This document shows, one piece after another, positions 17,319 through 26,325 of a stretch of DNA of 45,026 nt (position 1 is the stretch's first letter; every line of letters begins with the position of its first letter). The stretch lies in NCBI GenBank assembly GCA_026195905.1, contig JAPHRE010000018.1, positions 1 through 45,026 of the forward strand, given 5' to 3'. The notes below the pieces were generated by a model, which saw nothing but the letters and a program-made list of their open reading frames with translations, had not been told where the DNA came from and ran no database searches. The stretch comes from Pseudopelagicola sp. GTDB taxonomy: Bacteria > Pseudomonadota > Alphaproteobacteria > Rhodobacterales > Rhodobacteraceae. The position numbers and the translations under genes were made by a program.

Positions 17319-18134
17319 TTGCCCGGGAAAATCACGCCACACACCACAGACATGTCCCCCGCTGACTTGCGTAAAATGTTCGGGGCAAACCTGCGCGTTC
17401 TCGCGGACACATACCCGTCCGTATCGCAACTGTGCCGGGAGCTTGGGATCAACCGGACCCAGTTCAACCGCTACCTCTCTGGCGAGAGCTTTCCGCGCCC
17501 CGACGTGCTGCACCGTATCTGTGGCTTCTTTGATGTCGACGCGCGTATTCTGCTTGAACCGATTGATACGCTTCAAGCCGATCACGGCGTTCTCAATCAC
17601 CCGTTTATCAACGACTACATCGGCAGCGGGATGACCAACATTCCCAAGGATGTGTTTCCCGATGGGTTCTACCGCTTCTCGCGCCTCAGCTTTACAGAAA
17701 CCGACCTGATTATTACCGGCCTTGTGTTCGTCTTTCGCCGCGACACCCATACGTTCATGCGCGGTTATGAGGCCAAGGAAGCCATGCGCCAACAGGGCTT
17801 GCCGACCGACCCGACAACCCGCGAATTTCGCGGCGTGGTCCTGCCACAAGAAGAAGGCGTTGCCGCGCTGGTCTCACACCGCCGCACAATGGCGACCTCC
17901 TTCAACTATCTCAACCGCGTCGCCTCGTTTCAAAACCACTATTGGGCGGGCTACGCGACCCGCACAGTGCGGGAATCAGCCACGGGTCGGCGCGTTGCGC
18001 GTTTGGTCTATGAACATCTCGGCGCTTTTGGTCCAAGTGTGCTCAAGGCTGCGCGCGAGATCGGCTTTTGCCGCACCGAAGACCTGATTCCCTACCATCG
18101 CAAGCTGATACAACCCGAACGCCCGTTCTTCTGA
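17319..18134 (+). CDS. XRE-type HTH transcriptional regulator
   Basis: This 271-residue protein has an N-terminal helix-turn-helix at about 12-65 (SVSQLCRELGINRTQFNRYL, then SGESFPRPDVLHRICGFF). A larger C-terminal domain without a recognised motif probably binds a ligand or other subunits. The TTG at 17319 has GGAGGG 4-5 bases before it; an ATG at 17352 (MSPADLRKMF) is an alternative without such a site. It lies 124 bp before the Rieske oxygenase on the same strand and might control it, though nothing shows this directly. Confidence 0.85.
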   Translation: MPGKITPHTTDMSPADLRKMFGANLRVLADTYPSVSQLCRELGINRTQFNRYLSGESFPRPDVLHRICGFFDVDARILLEPIDTLQADHGVLNHPFINDYIGSGMTNIPKDVFPDGFYRFSRLSFTETDLIITGLVFVFRRDTHTFMRGYEAKEAMRQQGLPTDPTTREFRGVVLPQEEGVAALVSHRRTMATSFNYLNRVASFQNHYWAGYATRTVRESATGRRVARLVYEHLGAFGPSVLKAAREIGFCRTEDLIPYHRKLIQPERPFF

Positions 18135-18258
18135 TCCGCTCTTCGCCTACGCCAGCCCCATAGCCTCGCATGTCGCAGCGGGGCATTTTGGGTCGCTGTC
18201 AGGCAAATAGGATCGCGCGTATGCGGCTAGCCTCTCTGCACCCTGAGAGGAGTTTGAC

Positions 18259-19416
18259 ATGGACAGTCAAGACTTGTCGGCGGTGCGCCGCCCCGTGGAA
18301 GCGGCCCTCGGCCTGCCCAACGCCCATTACACCGACCCCGCCCAATTCGAGGCCGAGAAAAAGGCGGTTTTGAGCGCCTCTTGGTCCGGCCTCGCCGTCG
18401 CCGCCGATGTGCCTGAACCCGGAGACGCGGTGCCGCTTAGCTTTCTGGGAATGCCCCTGCTCCTGCTGCGTGACAAACAGGGGCAGGTCCGCGTTTTCTA
18501 CAACACCTGCCGCCACCGCGGCATGATCCTTGTCGACGAGGCGCGCAAAATCGAGGGCGCGATCCGCTGCCCCTATCATTCATGGTGCTACGCCACCGAT
18601 GGCCGCCTCGTCACAACGCCGCATGTGGGCGGCCCCGGCCAAAACACCCATCCCGCCGTGACCCGCTCAGAGCTGGGCCTCGTCGAGATCCGAAGCCACA
18701 TCTGGCGCGATGTGGTCTTTATCAATATCTCGGGCGACGCCGCCCCCTTTGAAGAAGTCCACGCCGATCTCCTCAAACGTTGGGCAGAGGTCGAAAAACC
18801 CGTTTTTCACGGCGGTGTCGATAGCAAGTTTACCCTCACCGTAAACACCAACTGGAAGCTCGCCGTAGAAAACTACTGCGAAAGCTACCATCTGCCTTGG
18901 GTGCATCCCGGCCTCAATAGCTACTCACGCCTTGAGGATCACTACAACATCGCCGCGCCCGGCGCCTATTCCGGCCAAGGCACCCTCGTCTATCGCCAAC
19001 TCACAAGCCACAACGGCGACCGTTTCCCCGATTTTGCCGGACTCTCCGACAAATGGGACGAAGGCGCGGAATATATCGCCGTCTATCCCAACGTTCTGCT
19101 TGGCGCTCAGCGTGACCACGCCTTTGCCATCATCCTAGAGCCTGTCGCCATCGACCAAACGGTCGAACATATCCATCTCTATTATGCCGCCCCCGAAATC
19201 GAGGCCGGACTGCGCGCCCGCAACACACAGCTTTGGAAAACCGTATTCGAAGAGGACGTTTTCGTTGTCGAAGGCATGCAACGCGGCCGCCACGCGCTCG
19301 GCTTTGACGGTGGGCGCTTTTCTCCGGCAATGGATGGGCCGACGCATTGCTTTCATGACTGGGTGGCCTCGCGCTATGAGATCGCCGATACGCCCCGCGC
19401 CAAGGCGGCCCAATGA
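18259..19416 (+). CDS. Rieske non-heme iron oxygenase, alpha subunit
   Basis: This 385-residue protein has a Rieske [2Fe-2S] site (Cys84-x-His86 in CRHRG and Cys104-x-x-His107 in CPYHSW). Its mononuclear iron site is formed by His211, His216 (ENYCESYHLPWVH) and probably Asp333. The layout resembles oxygenases that demethylate or hydroxylate quaternary amines (glycine betaine, carnitine, choline type), rather than classical arene dioxygenases. No reductase or ferredoxin gene lies next to it, so its electron donor is elsewhere. GAGGAG precedes the ATG by 6-8 bases. A 72-codon gene overlaps its stop. The substrate is not known. Confidence 0.9.
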   Translation: MDSQDLSAVRRPVEAALGLPNAHYTDPAQFEAEKKAVLSASWSGLAVAADVPEPGDAVPLSFLGMPLLLLRDKQGQVRVFYNTCRHRGMILVDEARKIEGAIRCPYHSWCYATDGRLVTTPHVGGPGQNTHPAVTRSELGLVEIRSHIWRDVVFINISGDAAPFEEVHADLLKRWAEVEKPVFHGGVDSKFTLTVNTNWKLAVENYCESYHLPWVHPGLNSYSRLEDHYNIAAPGAYSGQGTLVYRQLTSHNGDRFPDFAGLSDKWDEGAEYIAVYPNVLLGAQRDHAFAIILEPVAIDQTVEHIHLYYAAPEIEAGLRARNTQLWKTVFEEDVFVVEGMQRGRHALGFDGGRFSPAMDGPTHCFHDWVASRYEIADTPRAKAAQ

Positions 19417-19631
19417 GCCGCCGCCCCCTCGACAGCCGCCTTCTGGCCGCCCATGCCACCGGCGATACGCTGTCGCTCGTGACGCTCTACCGCGAAGCCG
19501 CCGAGCACGCCCAAGAGGACGAGGCCCGTGGCTTTTATCTCACCCATGCCTATGTCTATGCGCTGGAAGCAGGCCATCACATGAGCCCCGACCTCCACGC
19601 CATGCTGCGCGCCATGCAGCGCGAGGAATAA
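19413..19631 (+). CDS. Small conserved-looking protein coupled to the Rieske oxygenase
   Basis: This 72-residue reading frame begins within the stop of the oxygenase (ATGA overlap), a sign of translational coupling. The sequence is helical and soluble, without membrane segment or cysteine: SLVTLYREAAEHAQ and GFYLTHAYVYALEAGH resemble a single TPR or SEL1-like helical pair. I do not recognise a family. The tight overlap and the converging DUF2189 gene 3 bp later support it as real. A role with the oxygenase is inference. Confidence 0.7.
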   Translation: MSRRPLDSRLLAAHATGDTLSLVTLYREAAEHAQEDEARGFYLTHAYVYALEAGHHMSPDLHAMLRAMQREE

Positions 19632-19633
19632 CC

Positions 19634-20503
19634 TCAAACAACCGCATCCTCAGCGTCCAGGACATAGGCCTGCGCCTCTGCCGCCCCTGCCTCCTTCATC
19701 AGCGAATAAAGATGCCATGACGCATGCCCCAAGAGCGGCAGCACAAACATCAACCCAAGAAACCCCGGCACCATCGCCGCAAAGGTCAAGACCGCAACCA
19801 GCGCCGCCCAAAAGATCATCGGCGCGAAATTGTTCGAAACGCATTGAAAGCTGGTGATCATCGCGGTCACAAAGTCCAGCTCCCGATCAAGCAGCAGCGG
19901 AAGCGACACCACCGTGATCATATAAAGCAAAAGCGCAAACGCCGCCCCGACAACCGACCCAACCGCCAACATCATCAAGCCATTGGCACTCAGATAAACC
20001 TCGTAAGAGGACGACACATTGGTCATCGTCGACAGGCCAAGAAACAGCGCGAAAATCATATGCGCAAGGAAAAACCAGAACAGGAACACCACCACGATCA
20101 CCGCACAGATCGACGGCAACTGCCGCTTGCTCTGCCGCCCCACGACGCCGAAAATCGCATAGATGTCCATCGCACGCCCCTGCTCAAGACGCCGCGAAAC
20201 CTCATAAAGCCCCACCGCCGCGAATGGTCCCAATAGCGGAAACCCGATCGCCGCAAAGACAAGCCAATAGGTCTGCCCTGTGGCCAGAGTCACCCATGAG
20301 ATGAGCCACCCTGCGAGAACGTAAAAGGTTGCGAAAACAATGCCATACCCAGGCTTGGCGCGAAAATCGCGCGCCCCACGCCGAAGCGCCTCTCGCAGCA
20401 TCCCAAACGACACCGCCCCAAGCTCTGGCACCCCATGCTCTGGCCCCTGCTCTGGTCCCGCCGCTGGCCCGTGGCCTGACCCGTGCTCTGGTCTCTCCGG
20501 CAT
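19634..20503 (-). CDS. DUF2189 integral membrane protein
   Basis: This 289-residue protein has about six membrane segments from residue 55 onward ([55 protein letters not shown] and others). It matches the DUF2189 family of unknown function. The N-terminal 30 residues are a low-complexity tail of four-residue units ([16 protein letters not shown]) encoded by 12-bp tandem repeats. I chose the ATG at 20503 because GGGGAGGA lies 4 bases before it; the frame is open to 20671. Confidence 0.85.
   Translation of the reverse strand: MPERPEHGSGHGPAAGPEQGPEHGVPELGAVSFGMLREALRRGARDFRAKPGYGIVFATFYVLAGWLISWVTLATGQTYWLVFAAIGFPLLGPFAAVGLYEVSRRLEQGRAMDIYAIFGVVGRQSKRQLPSICAVIVVVFLFWFFLAHMIFALFLGLSTMTNVSSSYEVYLSANGLMMLAVGSVVGAAFALLLYMITVVSLPLLLDRELDFVTAMITSFQCVSNNFAPMIFWAALVAVLTFAAMVPGFLGLMFVLPLLGHASWHLYSLMKEAGAAEAQAYVLDAEDAVV
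20435..20494. repeat. Five degenerate 12-bp tandem repeats inside the DUF2189 gene
   Basis: Units such as ATGCTCTGGCCC, CTGCTCTGGTCC and GTGCTCTGGTCT are stacked five times without gaps. Each encodes four residues of the form G-P/S-x-x near the N-terminus, so copy number can change without a frameshift. Confidence 0.7.
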
Positions 20504-20695
20504 CCATTCCTCCCCAATGTATGTCGTATTGACGATATGACCCTGTGACCGTTCACAAATCAACCTTTTCAAGCACCGCGCCGATCCCGCCGCCCAGAGA
20601 CAGGCCGCCGCCCGATACAGTGAGGGACGGCGCGGGACGACACAAAACCACTTGGCCTCGCGCTTTCGCACGGGGCTGCCTGCTGTCTTCTCTGT

Positions 20696-20749
20696 GCAAA
20701 ATACTCCGGGGTGAATTGGGCCAAAGGCCCAAGAGGGGCAGCGCCCCTC
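20696..20749 (-). terminator. Double-hairpin element downstream of prfB
   Basis: On the minus strand GAGGGGC/GCCCCTC (20733-20749) and TTGGGCC/GGCCCAA (20716-20732) form two adjoining hairpins, followed by the sequence CCCCGGAGTATTTTG. From memory, this last string recurs between genes across Rhodobacteraceae genomes. It may terminate prfB or be a dispersed intergenic element. Confidence 0.6.
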
Positions 20750-20765
20750 CTCCCCCTATGGCGAC

Positions 20766-21893
20766 TTAATCTTCGGCCTGCGCGTCGGCGCGGCTCTTGC
20801 CCGCCACGTTCATCGCCAGCGTCGCCGCCATGAACCCGTCAAGGTCGCCATCAAGCACGCCCTTGGTATCCGAGGTCTCATGGTTGGTGCGCAGGTCTTT
20901 GACCATCTGATAGGGCTGCAAGACGTAGGAGCGGATCTGGTTGCCCCAGCCCGCATCGCCCTTGGCCTCATGCGCCTCGTTGATCGCCGCGTTACGCTTG
21001 TCGAGTTCAAGTTGATACAGCCGCGATTTAAGCGCCTTCATGGCAATATCGCGGTTCTGGTGCTGCGATTTTTCCGAGCTTGTGACAACGATCCCGGTCG
21101 GCTCGTGGGTGATCCGCACCGCCGAATCCGTGGTGTTGACGTGCTGACCGCCCGCGCCGGAAGACCGGTAGGTATCAATGCGGATATCGGCCGGATTGAC
21201 CTCGATCTCGATATTGTCATCCACCACCGGATAGACCCAAACCGAACTGAACGACGTATGCCGCTTGGCCGCCGAGTCATAGGGCGAGATCCGCACCAGA
21301 CGATGCACACCGCTCTCGGATTTGAGCCAGCCATAGGCGTTATGGCCGGAAATCTTGTAGGCGGCGGATTTGATTCCCGCCTCTTCGCCCGGCGTCTGCG
21401 ATTGCAACTCGACCTTATAGCCCTTCTTCTCGGCCCATCGCACATACATCCGCGCCAGCATCGACGCCCAGTCACAGCTTTCCGTGCCCCCGGCCCCGGC
21501 GTTGATCTCAAGGAAGGTATCGTTGCTATCGGCCTCCCCATTGAGCAGCGCCTCAAGCTCTTTCTCCGCAGCCTTTTCGGCCAGCGCCTTGATCGCCGCC
21601 TCGGCATCGGCAACGACCTCTGTGTCCCCTTCCATCTCGCCAAGCTCGATCAGTTCGAGATTGTCGGAGAGGTCGGTTTCGATCCCGTTGACCGTCTCGA
21701 ACGCGTCCACAAGGTTCTGACGCTCCCGCATGAGCTTTTGCGCCGCTTCCGGGTCGTTCCAAAGGTCCGGGTCTTCCACCCGCGCATTGAATTCCTCAAG
21801 CCGGTATTGCGCCGTCTCCCAGTCCATGCGCTGGCGCAGCAATTCGAGCGATTTTTCGATGTCTGCAACAACACTTTGGGTTTCGGCACGCAT
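20766..21893 (-). CDS. prfB: Peptide chain release factor 2
   Basis: This 375-residue protein recognises UGA and UAA stop codons and triggers peptide release. The GGQ catalytic loop is present ([18 protein letters not shown]). The codon-recognition tripeptide, SPF in E. coli RF2, reads SPY here ([15 protein letters not shown]). The frame is continuous from the ATG, so there is no autoregulatory +1 frameshift as in E. coli. The start [19 protein letters not shown] fits the family. It lies downstream of mrcA on the same strand, 369 bp away. Confidence 0.96.
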   Translation of the reverse strand: MRAETQSVVADIEKSLELLRQRMDWETAQYRLEEFNARVEDPDLWNDPEAAQKLMRERQNLVDAFETVNGIETDLSDNLELIELGEMEGDTEVVADAEAAIKALAEKAAEKELEALLNGEADSNDTFLEINAGAGGTESCDWASMLARMYVRWAEKKGYKVELQSQTPGEEAGIKSAAYKISGHNAYGWLKSESGVHRLVRISPYDSAAKRHTSFSSVWVYPVVDDNIEIEVNPADIRIDTYRSSGAGGQHVNTTDSAVRITHEPTGIVVTSSEKSQHQNRDIAMKALKSRLYQLELDKRNAAINEAHEAKGDAGWGNQIRSYVLQPYQMVKDLRTNHETSDTKGVLDGDLDGFMAATLAMNVAGKSRADAQAED

Positions 21894-22026
21894 GCGAGGG
21901 GTATCCTTTTCCTATCAAAGCAGCGTGATAAACCACCACGCCCCCACGGGCAAGACGATCCGCCACCGGTTTCGCCCCTCTTGTGCGCCCGCCCACAATG
22001 GCGCAGCCAAGCAAGGCGCATCATGA

Positions 22027-22266
22027 CAAAGCTGTTTCCCCTGCACGCCCCCCGCGCCCGCACGCCTGACAGGCTGGCTCGCACCCGCCGGACTGCTCGA
22101 AAGCGGCGTCTCTGCGACAACCGCCTTGCTCTGGTCAATCGGGTTCGTGGCCCTGTGCGTCATCGCCGCATGGCTCTGGAGCCGCCGTTTCAAACGCGGC
22201 CCCATCGCAACTCTCGTGCGCCGGGTCACGGTGTACCATATGACTGTGGCGCGCGCCTCGCCTTAG
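22027..22266 (+). pseudogene. C-terminal remnant of a DUF418-type membrane protein
   Basis: From about 22072 the plus strand reads GWLAPAGLLESG, a membrane segment around LLWSIGFVALCVIAAWLW, then SRRFKRGPIATLVRRVTVYH and a stop at 22264-22266. The pattern W-x-R-R-F-x-x-GP-x-x-x-L-x-R-x-x-T closes DUF418 proteins. The frame is blocked upstream by TGA at 22024-22026 and has no start with a ribosome binding site. It fills the otherwise empty gap between mrcA and prfB and runs opposite to both. I read it as a decayed gene end. Confidence 0.55.
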
Positions 22267-24809
22267 TAAAGCCCGCCGGAACTCAAGGTGCCAAAATCCG
22301 CCTTGGGGCCGACCACGGCTTTCTTGCCGGTCGAGGTCGTGACCTCTGTCGCGCCCGTGTTGACCTCTTCAAAAAGCGGCAGGTTCGATCCCATCGCAAA
22401 GCCGCCATCATACATGACGCCAAAAACCGGTTCCTCGCCATCGCGGAAATACTCTGCCACCACATTGGCCCCCGAGGCGTCATCATCAAGCCGCGCGCCG
22501 GTATAGCGGTCAATCTTGATGAAATGCCCGCCCGGCGGAACCCGGAATTTACCCGCGCCGTATTTCTCGATGGCCTCGCTCATGAATTCCTGGAACACCG
22601 GCCCACAGGTCGATCCGCCATACGTCCCCCGCCCAAGCGGGCGCGGACGGTCGTGACCGATATAACACCCCGCCACAAGCGTATTGGTAAAGCCGATGAA
22701 CCACACATCCTTGGCCTCGTTCGTCGTCCCGGTCTTGCCCGCCACAGGCACCGGAAGGTTCACCGTCCCCGAGGCCGTGCCACGCTGCACCACGCCCTGC
22801 ATCATCGACGTAAGCTGATAGGCGGTGATCGCATTCATCACCCGCTCGCGGTTGCTGACGATGCGTGGCCCGCGCGTCGGCGCAATGTCGGAGCGCCCGC
22901 AATCCACACAATCGCGCTTGTCATGGCGATAGATCGTCTCGCCATAGCGGTTCTGAACCCGGTCCACGAGGGTCGGCTCGACCCGCTCGCCGCCATTGGC
23001 AAACATCGCATAGGCCGCCACCATCTGAAACAACGTCGTCTCTTCCGAGCCAAGCGAGTTGGCAAGGAACGGCCCCATATCGTCATAGACCCCGAACCGC
23101 TCTGCATAATCAGCGACCACATCCATCCCGACTTCCTGCGCAAGGCGGATCGTCATCAGGTTCCGGCTGCGCTCAATCCCGGTCCGCAATGGCGTCGGCC
23201 CATAGAACTTGTTGGAAGAGTTGCGCGGCCGCCAAACGCCCTGCGGCGTGTCAATCTCGATTGGCGCGTCAATCACGATCGTCGCCGGGCTATAGCCACT
23301 ATCCAGCGCCGAGGCATAGACGAACGGCTTAAAGGACGACCCCGGCTGGCGCTTGGCCTGCGTGGCGCGGTTGAACACCGAATCCTGATAGCTGAACCCG
23401 CCCTGCATCGCGATCACACGGCCGTTGTTGACGTCCATCGCCATGAATCCGCCCTGCACTTCCGGCACCTGCCGAAGCGACCAGCGCACGAAACTGTCGT
23501 CCTCATCCTTGGTGATGGCGCGCACAAGCACCACATCGCCCACCGCCAGAAGATCGCCCGCGCTCTTGGCCTTACGCCCAAGTTTGCCATCTTCAAGCTG
23601 GGGGCGCGCCCAGGTCACATCCTTGGCCGGGATCACATGATCACTGCCATTGACCCCCTCGATGCCGATCCGCGCATCCTGCGCACCGACCTCAAGAACG
23701 ACCGCCGGATACCAACGCCCCTCAAGATCGACATCGCGCGGCACATCCGCTTCGCTCAACGCCGCGCGCCATGCCGCCTCATCCCCAAGCAGCGCCGGAT
23801 CAATCTTTACCCCCGTGCCGCGCCAAACCCCGCGTGAGCGGTCGTATTTCTCAAGCGCATGACGCAGCGCCCGCGCCGCAATCGCCTGCATCTCCGGGTC
23901 AATCGTCGCGCGCACCGTCATACCGCCGGAAAAGAACTCATCCTCGCCGAAATCTTCCGAAAGCTGGCGGCGAATCTCGTCGGTGAAATAATCCCGCGGC
24001 GGCAGCGCCGATTTGAAACTGTCGAAATCCCCGTTCTGAACCGAGCGCAGCGGCATCGCCTTTTCGGCCTCATAGCGCGCCTCCGAGATATAGCCGTTCT
24101 CCGACATCTCCCGCAGAACGAAATTGCGCCGCGACAAAAGCCGCTCCTTGCGGCGCACCGGATGGTAATCCGACGGCGCTTTGGGCATTGCAGCCAATGT
24201 CGCCGCTTCATGCGGGGCCAGCTCGCTCAGGGGTTTGTTGAAATAGGTCTGTGCCGCCGCCGCAACGCCATAGGAATTCTGCCCGAGGAAAATCTCGTTG
24301 AGGTAAAGCTCAAGAATCTGATCCTTCGAAAGCGTCTCCTCTACGCGCGTGGCAAGGATGATTTCCTTGATCTTACGCTCAAGTCGGCGGTCGCCGGAGA
24401 GCAGGAAATTCTTCATAACCTGCTGCGTGATCGTCGACGCCCCGCGCACGTTTTCACCGCGCGAACGCACCGCCTCGACAACCGCAGCCGCGATCCCGCG
24501 CGCATCATAGCCGCTATGGCTATAAAAATTCTTGTCCTCTGCCGAGATGAAGGCCTGTTTGACAAGATCCGGTATTTCATCCGACGGCACGAACAACCGC
24601 CGTTCCTTGGCGAATTCGTCGATAATCTGGCCCTCGCCGGAATAAATCCGGCTGATCGTGGGCGGCTTATACTGGGCAAGGGCTTCGTGACTCGGCAGGT
24701 CACGGCCATACATCCAGAACACCGCCCCAATCGAAAGCGCGATCACCGCAGCACCCATCGTCACAAAGGTGAAGATGGTTCCCATGAAGGAAAGAATGAA
24801 TCGCAACAC
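22263..24809 (-). CDS. mrcA: Penicillin-binding protein 1A, bifunctional
   Basis: This 848-residue inner-membrane enzyme polymerises and cross-links peptidoglycan. Seen are a membrane anchor at about 10-33, a GT51 transglycosylase domain with catalytic Glu91 (SAEDKNFYSHSGYD) and GASTITQQVMKNFLL, an OB-like insert, and a transpeptidase domain with SSFK (RQPGSSFKPFVYA), SRN and KTGTTNEAKDVWF. I took the GTG at 24809 (V-LRFILSF) because AGGTAGG lies just before it. The frame continues to 24872 with no better start. amiC lies 110 bp upstream on the same strand. Confidence 0.95.
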   Translation of the reverse strand: MLRFILSFMGTIFTFVTMGAAVIALSIGAVFWMYGRDLPSHEALAQYKPPTISRIYSGEGQIIDEFAKERRLFVPSDEIPDLVKQAFISAEDKNFYSHSGYDARGIAAAVVEAVRSRGENVRGASTITQQVMKNFLLSGDRRLERKIKEIILATRVEETLSKDQILELYLNEIFLGQNSYGVAAAAQTYFNKPLSELAPHEAATLAAMPKAPSDYHPVRRKERLLSRRNFVLREMSENGYISEARYEAEKAMPLRSVQNGDFDSFKSALPPRDYFTDEIRRQLSEDFGEDEFFSGGMTVRATIDPEMQAIAARALRHALEKYDRSRGVWRGTGVKIDPALLGDEAAWRAALSEADVPRDVDLEGRWYPAVVLEVGAQDARIGIEGVNGSDHVIPAKDVTWARPQLEDGKLGRKAKSAGDLLAVGDVVLVRAITKDEDDSFVRWSLRQVPEVQGGFMAMDVNNGRVIAMQGGFSYQDSVFNRATQAKRQPGSSFKPFVYASALDSGYSPATIVIDAPIEIDTPQGVWRPRNSSNKFYGPTPLRTGIERSRNLMTIRLAQEVGMDVVADYAERFGVYDDMGPFLANSLGSEETTLFQMVAAYAMFANGGERVEPTLVDRVQNRYGETIYRHDKRDCVDCGRSDIAPTRGPRIVSNRERVMNAITAYQLTSMMQGVVQRGTASGTVNLPVPVAGKTGTTNEAKDVWFIGFTNTLVAGCYIGHDRPRPLGRGTYGGSTCGPVFQEFMSEAIEKYGAGKFRVPPGGHFIKIDRYTGARLDDDASGANVVAEYFRDGEEPVFGVMYDGGFAMGSNLPLFEEVNTGATEVTTSTGKKAVVGPKADFGTLSSGGLY

Positions 24810-24919
24810 GCGCCTACCTCGTTTCGCACCTGACAATGCTGTTCCTATATAGACCGCACGCAGGAGCGTCAAAACACAACCCCGCGGTTCTCAGCATTGC
24901 TTGGCGCGTTTTCGCCGCC

Positions 24920-26167
24920 CTACTGGCGCAACAAGGCCCGCATCGCCTCGTCCTCTTCAACCCAAGCCAAGAGCGCATCCCGCACCGCCCCCGCCATAAG
25001 TGCGCGCCAATTGGGATCGGTCAACCGCTCAAGATCCTGCGCCGATGATAGGAACCCAACCTCAAGCAAAACCGACGGCACATCTGCGGCCTTCAAAACC
25101 GAAAACCCCGCATGGCGTAGCGGCTTTTTGTTAAGCGATCCCGTCGCCTCGGCAATCCGCGCCACAAGCATATCGGCAAAAAGCTCTGTGCGCGGCTGGG
25201 TCTCCAACCGCGCCAGATCAAGAAGCACATCCGCAACCTCGTCATCCGCCTGCGACAGGTCCACCCCGGCAAGAATATCGGCCCGGTCATGGCGCTCTGC
25301 GAGGATTTCCGACGCCCTGTCCGACGCCTCATCCGAAAGCGTATAAACCGTCGCCCCCGTCGCATGGCCCTCGCTTAACGCATCGGCATGCAACGAGATG
25401 AAAATATCCGCCCCGACATCATGCGCGATCGACACTCGCCGCTCAAGCGACACAAACACATCCTCATCGCGCGTCAGCACGACCTCGAACGCCCCCGTGC
25501 GTCGAAGCGTATCGCGCAACTCGCGCCCAAACCGAAGCATCAGGGTCTTTTCATTGACATCATCGCGCTCGGCCCCCGGATCAATCCCGCCATGACCGGG
25601 ATCAATCACAACCACAATCGGTGCCCAATCTGGGCGCGTCGGCTCTGTTGTTGTCGCAACGCGCGCAGGCTCGGGCAAATCCCAGCGCGGGTCGCGCGGC
25701 GCCCCTGCCAAGGCGCCATAGCGATCTTGCGAAACCGGCACGAGCGTAACCTGCACCTGCGCCCCGCCGCTGACCTCATCAACGGTCAGGGCTGCGGTCT
25801 CAACCCCAAGCACCGCCTCAAGTTCGATCACCATCCGGCTCCAACCGGGGCGAAACTGACCAAAACGAACCGCCCCGATCCCCTCGGCGCTGCCGAGCGC
25901 CTCAGGCTCAAGCCCGCGCCAATCCACCTCGCGAAAATCAAGCACAAGCCGACGTGGCGTCTCAAGCTGAAAGACCCGCCAAGGCACCCCCTGAGACAGG
26001 CCGAGCGAGAGCGTCACCTCGCCGCGCCAGCCCTCGCTAAAACCGCTGGTCGCGGCATCGACCCGCGCCAACCCACTCAATGTCTGCGCCTGCGCACCCG
26101 GCGCCCCTGCAAAGGAGGCCGCGAGCGTCCAGAAAATGGCGCATAGCGTTGCTGTGATCCTGCTCAT
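24920..26167 (-). CDS. amiC: N-acetylmuramoyl-L-alanine amidase, AmiC type
   Basis: This 415-residue periplasmic enzyme cleaves the amide bond between MurNAc and the stem peptide and acts in daughter-cell separation. It has a Sec signal (about residues 1-27, ending AQA), an N-terminal AMIN domain (VFQLETPRRLVLDFREVDW), and an Amidase_3 domain. Zinc-site motifs in that domain are VVVIDPGHGGIDPGA, ISLHADAL and VLLEVGFLSS. ATG 26167 has GAGAGGGG before it. It sits upstream of mrcA, so a cell-wall gene pair is likely co-transcribed. An 11-bp-period repeat lies about 110 bp upstream. Confidence 0.94.
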   Translation of the reverse strand: MSRITATLCAIFWTLAASFAGAPGAQAQTLSGLARVDAATSGFSEGWRGEVTLSLGLSQGVPWRVFQLETPRRLVLDFREVDWRGLEPEALGSAEGIGAVRFGQFRPGWSRMVIELEAVLGVETAALTVDEVSGGAQVQVTLVPVSQDRYGALAGAPRDPRWDLPEPARVATTTEPTRPDWAPIVVVIDPGHGGIDPGAERDDVNEKTLMLRFGRELRDTLRRTGAFEVVLTRDEDVFVSLERRVSIAHDVGADIFISLHADALSEGHATGATVYTLSDEASDRASEILAERHDRADILAGVDLSQADDEVADVLLDLARLETQPRTELFADMLVARIAEATGSLNKKPLRHAGFSVLKAADVPSVLLEVGFLSSAQDLERLTDPNWRALMAGAVRDALLAWVEEDEAMRALLRQ

Positions 26168-26277
26168 GACCCCTCTCACGGGTGATCGCTTTTGCTCACC
26201 TTATACCGGCCACCGCACGAGCGCCAACGCCCCGTGGCACGTCAACGCCGCAAAATCCGCACCGACACGATGCAGAC

Positions 26278-26300
26278 GCAATACCGACGCGATACCGACG
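26278..26300. repeat. Second copy of the 11-bp ATACCGAC tandem repeat
   Basis: Units GCAATACCGAC and GCGATACCGAC with a trailing G match 3184-3206 at 22 of 23 positions. It lies between the aminotransferase stop and the amiC start, both on the minus strand. Confidence 0.6.
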
Positions 26301-26325
26301 TGCGTTTTTGGCCGGTTTTGGCGTT

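Noticed and set aside
20880-23837. A plus-strand open frame of 985 codons
   Set aside because: It lies antisense to prfB and mrcA, both clear genes; the protein is Arg/His-rich with no domain and the frame is a by-product of high GC codon use.
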